Assembly: GCA_951812805.1 (NCBI GenBank)
Contig: CATOSZ010000003.1
Location: forward strand, 124,001-188,000
DNA: 64,000 nucleotides
Direction: 5' to 3'
Origin: an uncultured Alphaproteobacteria bacterium
GTDB taxonomy: Bacteria > Pseudomonadota > Alphaproteobacteria > GCA-2731375
Shown here: one piece after another, positions 47,699-55,010 of the stretch
Layout: each line of letters begins with the position of its first letter
How positions within the stretch are numbered: the first letter of the stretch is position 1
The notes under the pieces: generated by a model
The model's input: the letters and a program-made list of their open reading frames with translations, nothing else
Database searches by the model: none
What the model was told of the DNA's origin: nothing
Translations under genes and position numbers: made by a program

Positions 47699-47769
47699 TC
47701 CGTCGAAGCAAGGGGGGGGGGGTCAATTTTGCACGCCGATAGGGGGTCAGAATTAAATGCTGATTGACA

Positions 47770-47973
47770 CCCTACACCACGCTCGCCGCCCTCTATGCCC
47801 TGTGTGGGCGCGACGACGAGGCGGCGGCGAGGCTGGAGACCGCCCGAGGCATGGAGCCGGGCCTTTCTCTCGCGCTCATGGCAAAGGTCTACGGCGCCAA
47901 CGCGAGCCGCCCCGGCAGCCGCAGCGCCCGCCTGATCGACGCCCTGCGTGGCCTGGGCCTGCCGGAAGGTTGA
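47770..47973 (+). pseudogene. C-terminal fragment of a cyclase/TPR protein
   Basis: About 68 residues directly after the IS21 end read YTTLAALYALCGRDDEAAAR, MEPGLSLALMAKVYGAN and RLIDALRGLGLPEG before a natural stop. This matches the closing TPR and tail of cyclase-TPR proteins like the one at 445-2271 (tail RRRLVSLLEEAGLPPG). The start is missing, with no promoter or start codon of its own, so it is a relic of a second cyclase gene lost by rearrangement at the insertion sequence. Confidence 0.7.
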
Positions 47974-47982
47974 GCGCGGCGC

Positions 47983-49362
47983 TCAGAAGCTCAGGTTCTC
48001 GAAACTTTCCGGCGCCCGCGAGATCACCTTGAAGCCGTCCGGCCGGATCTCCATCACCGCCAGACCGCGCTCACCCACGCCGTCGGGGCGGAAGCGGAAA
48101 ATGCCGTCGTTGCCGGCAAAGCCACTCGGCGCGGCAAGCGTCCGCGCGTCGAAGCGCGGCGGTCCCTCGCCGCCACCCAGCACCGCGGCGAGTGCGGCGG
48201 CGTCGTAGGCCAGGCTGGCGATGCGCGCCGGCCGGCGGCCGAAGACCTCCCGGAAGCGCTCGACGAAACGCACCCGGGCATCGGGTGCCGGTGCGGCGAA
48301 CCAGCCGCCGGTCAGCGCCGGTTCGCGCAGCAGGGCGGGATCGTCCCACAGGCCGGTGCCGATGATGCGCAACTCGCCCGGACCGAGATCGTAGTAGGGC
48401 AGCAAGGGCGCGACCAGGCGCAGGACCTCGCCGCCCTCCGGCAGCAGCAAGGCATCGAAACGCAGATCGGACTCGGCATCCTTTTCCTGGATCTTGCCCT
48501 TGTTGACGGCCCCGCCGAGGCGCTGGATCGCCGCTTCCGCGCCGCTGCCGTCGGCGGCGTAGTATTCCACCTGCACGACCTCGGCGCCGAAATCGAGGGC
48601 CGCCGTCTGCAACGCCTGGACGACCGCGCGGCCATAGGCCCCGTTCGGCACCAGCGCGCCGAAGCGCCATAACCCTTGCTCCGTCGCATGAGCGACCACG
48701 CGCTCGATCTGCTGTTCGGGCGTGAAGCCCATGAGGAAGGTATCCGGCTCGGCCACGGTGAGGTCGGTCGAGAAGGCGATCAGGTTGACGCCCCGCGCCC
48801 GGGCCGGGCCTTTGGCGGCGTCGACCGCGTCGCGGAAGAGCGGCCCGAGGATCAGGCTCGCCCCCTCCGCCAGGACCTGTTCGGCGGCCGCCTCCGCCCC
48901 GTCCGCCGTACCTTGGGTGTCGATCGGCAGCAGCACGACGCGGTCGGTGCCGAGTTCGAACAACGCCATCAAGGCCGCGTCCCGCAAGGCCCGTCCGACC
49001 TCGCCCGCCGGGCCCGTGAGGGGCAGCAGCAGGCCCACCTTCACCGGGTCGGCGACCACGGGCGGCACCAGGCGCGTCTCGTCGACCCGCGGGGTCGGCA
49101 GCGGGCGAGCCTCCACCTCGGGCTTGGCCGGTTCCGCCCGGGCCAGCGGCGCGCCGGTCACCACGGGCTCCGCCGCTTCCTGAACCACCGCAGGCGCCGG
49201 CGGTGGCGCCTCCGCCTGTTTCGGAGGTACGCTGGTCGTCTGGCAACCGACGACGAGCAGAAGGGCCGGGGCGAGCGATGTCAGCCAGGCGGCGGGACGG
49301 CGAGCGAAAGACAAAGGGCGGCGGGCGGCGGGGCGACCCGCCTCGTGCGTCCAGTTCTGCAT
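47983..49362 (-). CDS. LpoA-like penicillin-binding-protein activator (periplasmic-binding-protein fold lipoprotein)
   Basis: A 459-residue lipoprotein from ATG 49362 (GGAGAAGG upstream). After an Arg-rich lead, LTSLAPALLLVVGC supplies the lipobox with Cys40. A Pro/Ala/Glu-rich tether (about 40-105) leads to a type I periplasmic-binding-protein fold: VKVGLLLPLTGPAGEVGRAL, ASLILGPLFRDAV and ARIASLAYDAAALAAVL. It corresponds to the domain of E. coli LpoA (YraM) that activates PBP1a, and it sits next to rsmI, yraN and a BON lipoprotein as in E. coli. It is divergent from rsmI, with overlapping 5' ends. Confidence 0.85.
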   Translation of the reverse strand: MQNWTHEAGRPAARRPLSFARRPAAWLTSLAPALLLVVGCQTTSVPPKQAEAPPPAPAVVQEAAEPVVTGAPLARAEPAKPEVEARPLPTPRVDETRLVPPVVADPVKVGLLLPLTGPAGEVGRALRDAALMALFELGTDRVVLLPIDTQGTADGAEAAAEQVLAEGASLILGPLFRDAVDAAKGPARARGVNLIAFSTDLTVAEPDTFLMGFTPEQQIERVVAHATEQGLWRFGALVPNGAYGRAVVQALQTAALDFGAEVVQVEYYAADGSGAEAAIQRLGGAVNKGKIQEKDAESDLRFDALLLPEGGEVLRLVAPLLPYYDLGPGELRIIGTGLWDDPALLREPALTGGWFAAPAPDARVRFVERFREVFGRRPARIASLAYDAAALAAVLGGGEGPPRFDARTLAAPSGFAGNDGIFRFRPDGVGERGLAVMEIRPDGFKVISRAPESFENLSF

Positions 49363-50255
49363 CCGAGCCTTCTCCCTCTCCCGCCTCATCGTCCGAGGCC
49401 GACGCGGCGAACGGGCCGCCTCGGCCGGCCCCGGGGCTTTACCTCGTCGCCACCCCGATTGGCAACGCCCGCGACGTGACGCTTCGCGCCCTGGACCTGC
49501 TCGGCGCCGCGGATGTGATCGCCTGCGAGGATACGCGCGTTACCTCCCGCCTGCTGGCGATCCACGACATCCGCGCGCCCCTCGTCGCCTATCACGATCA
49601 CAACGCCGCCAGTGCCGGCCCAAAGCTGATCGAACGCCTCAAAAGCGGCGAAATCGTGGCGCTGGTGAGCGACGCGGGCACGCCGCTGGTCTCCGACCCG
49701 GGCTACCGGCTGGTCCGCGAGGCGATCGAGGCCGGCATCGACATCATACCGCTGCCGGGCGCCTCCAGCCTGCTCGCCGGCCTCGTCGCCTCCGGCCTGC
49801 CGACGGACCGGGTCCTGTTCGCCGGTTTCCCACCGCCCAAGTCCGTCGCGCGCCGGCGCATGCTCGACGAGCTGAAGGGTATCGAGGCCAGCCTCGTGCT
49901 GCTGGAATCGCCCCATCGCCTCGCCGCGTCCCTCGCCGACATGGCAGAGGTGCTGGGACCGCGCCCGGCCGTCGTCGGACGCGAACTCACCAAGCGTTTC
50001 GAGGAGGTCGTGCGCGACGACCTGGCGGGCCTCGCCGCCCATTTCGCGGCGGAGCCCGCGCGCGGCGAGGTCGTCGTCGTGATCGGCCCGCCGCCCGCCG
50101 CCGAGGGACCGAACGATGCCGCCGTCGACACCGCGCTGGAGGCGGCCCTCGGCGAGTTGGGCGCCAAAAGCGCGTCGGCGCTGGTCGCGGCGCTGACCGG
50201 TCGGCCGCGGCGCGAGCTCTATGCCCGCGCGCTCGCGCTTGGCCGGCGGCGCTGA
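49278..50255 (+). CDS. rsmI: 16S rRNA (cytidine-2'-O)-methyltransferase RsmI
   Basis: A 325-residue protein, including a long Ser/Pro/Arg-rich lead of about 50 residues from ATG 49278. The enzyme core begins PGLYLVATPIGNARDVTLRA and includes DVIACEDTR, IVALVSDAGTPLVSDPGYRL and LPLPGASSLLAGL, all RsmI hallmarks. It methylates the ribose of C1402 in 16S rRNA with SAM. The only good start lies within the opposite-strand lpoA-like gene, giving an ~85-bp divergent overlap; a non-ATG start nearer the core cannot be excluded. Confidence 0.93.
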   Translation: MSARRRDGERKTKGGGRRGDPPRASSSASEPSPSPASSSEADAANGPPRPAPGLYLVATPIGNARDVTLRALDLLGAADVIACEDTRVTSRLLAIHDIRAPLVAYHDHNAASAGPKLIERLKSGEIVALVSDAGTPLVSDPGYRLVREAIEAGIDIIPLPGASSLLAGLVASGLPTDRVLFAGFPPPKSVARRRMLDELKGIEASLVLLESPHRLAASLADMAEVLGPRPAVVGRELTKRFEEVVRDDLAGLAAHFAAEPARGEVVVVIGPPPAAEGPNDAAVDTALEAALGELGAKSASALVAALTGRPRRELYARALALGRRR

Positions 50256-50262
50256 GGCCCCG

Positions 50263-50616
50263 GTGAACCGGGAGCGTGCCTATCGTTCCGGCCGCCGGGC
50301 CGAAAGGCTCGCCGCCTGGTGGCTCCGCGCCAAGGGCTACCGGATTTTGGCCCGCGACTTCCGCGTACCGGTCGGCGAGATCGACCTCATCGCCGAGCGC
50401 GGCGGCCTCCTCGCCATCGTCGAGGTGAAACGGCGCGAGCGCCTGGCCGAGGCCCTCGAAGCGGTCACCCCTCGCCAGCAGCGCCGGATCGAGCGCGCGA
50501 CGGAAGCCTATCTCGCGCGCGAGCGGCGCGGGGCGGAGACACGAGTCCGCTTCGACGTCATCGTCATCCGACCACGTCGCTTGCCGCTGCATCTGGCCGA
50601 TGCCTGGCGGCCTTGA
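50263..50616 (+). CDS. yraN: YraN/UPF0102 family endonuclease-like protein
   Basis: A 117-residue protein from GTG 50263 (NRERAYRSGRRAERLAAWWL follows); ATG 50221 would add 14 residues overlapping rsmI. The PD-(D/E)xK-like core is GEIDLIAERGGLLAIVEVKR, with Glu-Ile-Asp and Glu-x-Lys. Length matches UPF0102. Its biochemical role is not established, but the gene often follows rsmI as it does here, 7 bp downstream. Confidence 0.9.
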   Translation: MNRERAYRSGRRAERLAAWWLRAKGYRILARDFRVPVGEIDLIAERGGLLAIVEVKRRERLAEALEAVTPRQQRRIERATEAYLARERRGAETRVRFDVIVIRPRRLPLHLADAWRP

Positions 50617-50702
50617 GTGAACAAGCCCGGGCCCTGCCCCTGTTACCCGGATTTCCGCATCCTATAATAGAGACACTAATCGTCGATTCGTCGGAGATAG
50701 CC

Positions 50703-51317
50703 GTGGTGGACGCTCGCTCGCCTTTCCGTTTCCTGATCATCGCCGGCCTGCTGGCGGGCGTGGCCTTGACGCAATCGGGTTGCGGCAGCCTATTGGTCGG
50801 GGCCGCCGCCGGCGCCGGCGTGGCCGTGGCGCAGGAACGTTCCATCGGCGACGCGGTCGACGACGCATCGATCCGCTTCCAGGTCAATGCCGAGCTGCTG
50901 CGCTACGACGAGGCGGTGTTCCGCCGCATCGACGTGAAGTCGGTGGAAGGACGCGTGGTGTTGACCGGCACCGTACCGCGCCCGGAAGACCGCCTGGAGG
51001 CCGCGCGCCTCGTCTGGCAGGTAGAGGCGGTCAAATCGCTCGCCAACGAATTGATCGTGCAGGACGAGACCAGCGTCGTGGACTTCGCCAAGGACAGCTG
51101 GATCACCGCCCAGCTGCGCACCCGCATGCTGGGCGACGTCGAAGTCCTCGACATCAACTTCACGGTGGAGACGGTGAACGGCATCGTCTATCTGCTGGGC
51201 ATCGCCCAGGATGTCGCCGAACTCGACCGCATCACCCGTCACGCCCGCGCCATCCGCGGCGTGGAACGGGTGATCAGTCACGTCAGGCTGAAGACGGATC
51301 CGGTTCGCCGGTCATGA
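50703..51317 (+). CDS. BON-domain lipoprotein (DolP/OsmY-like)
   Basis: A 204-residue protein from GTG 50703 (GTG 50706 is equally possible; GGAG at 50693). The signal FLIIAGLLAGVALTQSGC gives a lipobox with Cys27. Two BON domains follow: about 48-115 (IRFQVNAELLRYDEAVFRRI, VEGRVVLTGTVPRPEDRLEA) and 120-195 (ITAQLRTRMLGDVEVLDIN, VNGIVYLLGIAQDVAEL). The E. coli homologue DolP supports outer-membrane integrity. It is in the lpoA-rsmI-yraN neighbourhood known from other proteobacteria and overlaps the next gene. Confidence 0.88.
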   Translation: MVDARSPFRFLIIAGLLAGVALTQSGCGSLLVGAAAGAGVAVAQERSIGDAVDDASIRFQVNAELLRYDEAVFRRIDVKSVEGRVVLTGTVPRPEDRLEAARLVWQVEAVKSLANELIVQDETSVVDFAKDSWITAQLRTRMLGDVEVLDINFTVETVNGIVYLLGIAQDVAELDRITRHARAIRGVERVISHVRLKTDPVRRS

Positions 51318-52132
51318 CCGAACGGGCGGCTCTGGAACGCGCGCTGGAAGCGATCGGCCAGGCACCCGACGACGCTATCGAACTCGGCGAAGCGGCCTTG
51401 CTGTTGGCCGCCCTGGATCAACCGGGTACAGCGCTGGAGCGCTACCGCGAGCTGCTGGCGGACCTGGCCGGAGAGGTCGCGGTGCTGGTACCGGCGGCTG
51501 GCGTCACCGCGGCGCTCTCGGAGGTGCTCGCGGCGCGGCATGGCTTCGCGGGCGACACCCAGACCTACGACGATCCGCAGAACGCGAACCTGATTCGGGT
51601 CCTCGACCGCAAGCGGGGCCTGCCGGTCGCCCTCGGCATTCTCTATATCGACGTCGCCCGGCGCGCCGGCCTCGACGCCGAGGGGATCAACTTCCCCGCC
51701 CATTTCCTCGTCCGCGTCGGCGACGGGGCGGTGCGCACTATCGTCGATCCCTTCGATTCCGGTCTTCCCCGCAACAGCGCCGAGCTCAGAGGCCTCGTCA
51801 AACGCTTCGGCGGGGAGGCGGCGGAACTCTCGCCGGATCATACCGAACGGGTCGAGGATCGCGGCATCCTGCTCCGCCTGCTGAACAATCTGCGCGGCCG
51901 GGCCCTGCAGGCGCGCGACGTCGCCCGCGGCTACGAGATCGCCCGGCGCATGGTCATGCTCTCGCCACTCACACCCCTGCTCAACCGCGAGCTGGCGCTG
52001 ATCGCCGCCGGCGCCGACGCCATGGACGACGCCCTGCAGGCGGCCGAGCGCTACCTGCTGTTGGCCGAGGGCGAACAGCAGTCCCACGACGCCGCCAGCC
52101 TCCTCCAACGCCTCCGCCAACAACGGAACTGA
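51314..52132 (+). CDS. SirB1-like transglutaminase-fold/TPR protein
   Basis: A 272-residue protein whose ATG 51314 overlaps the BON gene stop (ATGA). The core shows NANLIRVLDRKRGLPVALGI, LYIDVARRAGLDAEGINFPA and HFLVRVGD, the SirB1/YchA signature in which the papain-like transglutaminase fold has usually lost its Cys. The C-terminus holds TPR-like helices (LSPLTPLLNRELALIAAG). Its function is unknown even in model bacteria. It ends the + strand block before the convergent ppdK. Confidence 0.87.
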   Translation: MTERAALERALEAIGQAPDDAIELGEAALLLAALDQPGTALERYRELLADLAGEVAVLVPAAGVTAALSEVLAARHGFAGDTQTYDDPQNANLIRVLDRKRGLPVALGILYIDVARRAGLDAEGINFPAHFLVRVGDGAVRTIVDPFDSGLPRNSAELRGLVKRFGGEAAELSPDHTERVEDRGILLRLLNNLRGRALQARDVARGYEIARRMVMLSPLTPLLNRELALIAAGADAMDDALQAAERYLLLAEGEQQSHDAASLLQRLRQQRN

Positions 52133-52172
52133 ACGAAGGACCTCGAACGCCTCTTCGGCCGAGGCCTCAATT

Positions 52173-52235
52173 GGGGTCAGGTCTTGTTTCTTGCCTTCAT
52201 TAGTTATTTCTAGGCAGAAAACAAGACCTGACCCC
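52173..52235. repeat. Hairpin with GGGGTCAGG core, related to the 9421-9482 palindrome
   Basis: ggggtcaggtcttgttt at 52173-52189 pairs exactly with aaacaagacctgacccc ending at 52235, and weaker pairing (cttgcc/ggcaga) extends inward to an AT-rich loop of about 10 nt. It shares ggggtcagg-n-cttg with the palindrome at 9421-9482. It lies between the convergent sirB1-like and ppdK genes, so it could also stop transcription from both sides. Confidence 0.85.
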
Positions 52236-52316
52236 TTTGGAAGACTGACGAAGGACGGGTGTTCGGATCGGCTGGCCGCGGCGCTCGGGCCGGGGCATGT
52301 AACGGGCAGTGGGGGG

Positions 52317-55001
52317 TCAGCCGTCTTCGCCCTCGACCGCGCCTTCGCCGAGGGCGGCGCGAGCGGCGGCGAGGCGGGCGATGGGGACGCGGAAGGGCGA
52401 GCAGGAGACATAGTCGAGGCCCAGCGTCTCGCAGAAGGCGATCGAGGCGGGATCGCCGCCGTGTTCGCCGCAGATGCCGAGCTTGATGTCGGGGCGGGTC
52501 TCCCGACCGCGCCGCGTGGCGATCTCGATCAGCTCGCCGACACCCTCGGCGTCGAGCGATACGAAAGGATCGACGTTCAAGATGCCGGCCCGGCGGTAAT
52601 CGTCGAGGAAACTACCGGAATCGTCCCGGCTGATGCCATAGGTGGTCTGCGTGAGGTCGTTGGTGCCGAAGGAGAAGAAGCGCGCCTCCCCGGCGATGTC
52701 GCCGGCCCGAAGCGCGGCGCGCGGCAGCTCGATCATCGTGCCGACGAGATAGTCGATGCGGGCGCCGCGCTCCGCCATCACCTCTTCGGCGATCCGGTCG
52801 ACCAGCTCGCGCAGGATCTCGAACTCGCGGACCGTGGCGATCAGCGGCAGCATGACCTCCGGCAGGACGGCATCGCCCCCTTCGCCGGCGACGGTGAGCG
52901 CCGCCTCGAAGATCGCCCGGGTCTGCATTTCGTAGATCTCCGGATAGCTGATCGCCAGCCGGCAGCCGCGATGGCCGAGCATCGGATTGAACTCGCGCAG
53001 GCGACCGACCCGGCGGCGCAGCGTGGCGACCTCGATACCGCTGCTGGCGGCAAGGTCGGCAAGGTCGTCTTCCCCCTCGGGCAGGAACTCGTGCAACGGC
53101 GGGTCGAGCAGGCGGATGGTCACCGGCAGGCCGGCCATGGCGCGGAACAGCGCGATGAAATCGCCGCGCTGCATCGGCAGGATGCGGGCCAGCGCCGCCC
53201 GCCTGCCGGCCTCGTCGCCGGCCAGGATCATCTCGCGTACGGCGGAGATGCGATCGGCCTCGAAGAACATATGCTCCGTCCGGCAGAGGCCGATGCCCTC
53301 GGCACCGAAGCGCCGCGCGGTTTCGGCGTCGCCCGGTGTCTCCGCGTTGGCGCGGATGCCGAGCCGTCGGACCTCGTCGGCCCAGCTCATCAGCTCGCCG
53401 AACTCGCCTGCCAGTTCCGGCTCGATCGTGTCGACCTCGCCGACCATGATCTCGCCCGAGCCGCCATCGAGCGTCAGCACCTCACCCTTCGAAATCACGC
53501 GGCCGCCGGCGCTCACCGTCTCCGTCTCGTAATCGACCTGGATTGCTGTCGCGCCGGAGACGCAGGGCCGGCCCATGCCGCGGGCGACCACGGCGGCGTG
53601 GCTGGTCATGCCGCCGCGCGCCGTCAGGATGCCCTTGGCGGCGTGCATGCCGTGGATGTCCTCGGGGCTGGTCTCGACCCGGACGAGGATGACCGGCTCG
53701 CCCTGCGTCGACAGGGTGACCGCTTCGTCGGCGTTGAACACGACCCGCCCGCAGGCCGCACCCGGGCTCGCCGGCAGGCCGCTGGCGATCACCTGACGCT
53801 CGGCGGCGGGATCCAACGTCGGATGCAGCAACTGGTCGAGCGAGGCCGGGTCGATACGCCGGACCGCCTCCGCCCTGTCGATCAGACCCTCCTTGGCCAT
53901 GTCGACGGCGATTCGCATCGCCGCCTTGGCGGTCCGCTTGCCGGCGCGGGTCTGCAGCAGATACAGCCGGCCCTGCTGTACCGTGAACTCGATGTCCTGC
54001 ATATCGCGGTAGTGCGCTTCGAGCCGCTGGTAGACGGCTTCCAGCTCGGCGAAGACCTCCGGCATCGTCTCTTCGAGGGCGGGCTTGTCGTCGCCCGCCG
54101 CCGTGCGGGCGCGGCGGGTGAGGTGCTGCGGCGTGCGGATGCCGGCGACCACGTCCTCGCCCTGGGCGTTCAACAGATACTCGCCGTAGAACACCTTCTC
54201 GCCGGTCGCGGGGTCGCGGGTGAAGGCAACGCCCGTCGCGGAGTCCTCGCCCATGTTGCCGAACACCATGGCCTGGACGTTGACCGCGGTGCCCCACTCC
54301 TCCGGGATCGCATGCAGGCGGCGATAGGTCTTGGCCCTCTCGTTCATCCAGGAGCCAAAGACGGCGCCGATCGCGCCCCAGAGCTGGGCGCGGGGATCCT
54401 GGGGAAAGGGCTCGCCGCGCTCCTCCTCGACGAGGCGCAGGAACAGCTCGGTCAGCTCCTCCAGGTCGTCGCTGTCGAGCTCGGTGTCGAGGATGACGCC
54501 CTTGTCGAGCTTGCGGGTTTCCAGGATGTCCTCGAAATAGGAATGATCGACATCGAGGACGACGTCGGAATACATCTGGATGAAACGGCGATAGCTGTCG
54601 TAGGCGAAGCGGCGGTCGCCGGACCGGGCGGCCAGGCCCGCCACGGTCGCGTCGTTCAGGCCGAGGTTCAGCACCGTGTCCATCATGCCCGGCATGGAGG
54701 CCCGCGCGCCCGAACGCACCGAGACCAGCAGCGGCGCCTCGGCGTCGCCGAAGCGGGCACCGACGCTCGCCTCGATGGCCGCGAGCGAGGCGTCGACCTC
54801 GCCCGCCAGCTCAGGCGGATAGCTGTCGTCGTTCCGGTAGTAATGGGTGCAGAGATCCGTCGTCAGCGTGAAGCCCGGCGGCACCGGCAGGCCGAGCTTG
54901 CTCATCTCCGCCAGATTAGCGCCCTTGCCGCCCAGCAGGTTGCGCATCTCGCGCCCACCCCGGGTGCGGTCGTCACCGAAATCGTAGACCCACATGCCCA
55001 T
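52317..55001 (-). CDS. ppdK: Pyruvate, phosphate dikinase
   Basis: An 894-residue PPDK, normal length. The N-terminal ATP-grasp domain begins GGREMRNLLGGKGANLAEMS; the swivelling domain carries the phospho-acceptor His in GGMTSHAAVVARGMGRPCV; and the C-terminal PEP-binding barrel has FFSFGTNDLTQTTYGISRDD and CGEHGGDPAS. It interconverts ATP, phosphate and pyruvate with AMP, diphosphate and PEP. It is third in a glyQ-glyS-ppdK run, starting 9 bp after the glyS stop. No PPDK regulatory protein gene is seen nearby. Confidence 0.97.
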   Translation of the reverse strand: MGMWVYDFGDDRTRGGREMRNLLGGKGANLAEMSKLGLPVPPGFTLTTDLCTHYYRNDDSYPPELAGEVDASLAAIEASVGARFGDAEAPLLVSVRSGARASMPGMMDTVLNLGLNDATVAGLAARSGDRRFAYDSYRRFIQMYSDVVLDVDHSYFEDILETRKLDKGVILDTELDSDDLEELTELFLRLVEEERGEPFPQDPRAQLWGAIGAVFGSWMNERAKTYRRLHAIPEEWGTAVNVQAMVFGNMGEDSATGVAFTRDPATGEKVFYGEYLLNAQGEDVVAGIRTPQHLTRRARTAAGDDKPALEETMPEVFAELEAVYQRLEAHYRDMQDIEFTVQQGRLYLLQTRAGKRTAKAAMRIAVDMAKEGLIDRAEAVRRIDPASLDQLLHPTLDPAAERQVIASGLPASPGAACGRVVFNADEAVTLSTQGEPVILVRVETSPEDIHGMHAAKGILTARGGMTSHAAVVARGMGRPCVSGATAIQVDYETETVSAGGRVISKGEVLTLDGGSGEIMVGEVDTIEPELAGEFGELMSWADEVRRLGIRANAETPGDAETARRFGAEGIGLCRTEHMFFEADRISAVREMILAGDEAGRRAALARILPMQRGDFIALFRAMAGLPVTIRLLDPPLHEFLPEGEDDLADLAASSGIEVATLRRRVGRLREFNPMLGHRGCRLAISYPEIYEMQTRAIFEAALTVAGEGGDAVLPEVMLPLIATVREFEILRELVDRIAEEVMAERGARIDYLVGTMIELPRAALRAGDIAGEARFFSFGTNDLTQTTYGISRDDSGSFLDDYRRAGILNVDPFVSLDAEGVGELIEIATRRGRETRPDIKLGICGEHGGDPASIAFCETLGLDYVSCSPFRVPIARLAAARAALGEGAVEGEDG

Positions 55002-55010
55002 ATCGTCCGC

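Larger units (their letters stand above)
44793..47769 (+). mobile_element. IS21-family element B with extra debris at its right end
   Basis: The left end reads tgtgaatcggcatgcaaaac, and the complement of the right end reads tgtcaatcagcatttaattc, a related inverted repeat; ends begin TG and finish CA as in IS21. Gaccc-type subterminal repeats occur at both ends. The genes istA and istB overlap by 4 bp. The element is about 2.98 kb, larger than usual (~2.4-2.6 kb), because ~560 bp of unrelated debris lies between istB and the right end. The two flanks (a phosphatase and a cyclase tail) are not parts of one gene, so a deletion or recombination has occurred here. Confidence 0.82.

Noticed and set aside
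47475-47756. Small protein gene in the debris after istB
   Set aside because: The open frame crosses a long inverted repeat and a poly-G run and shows no coding features.
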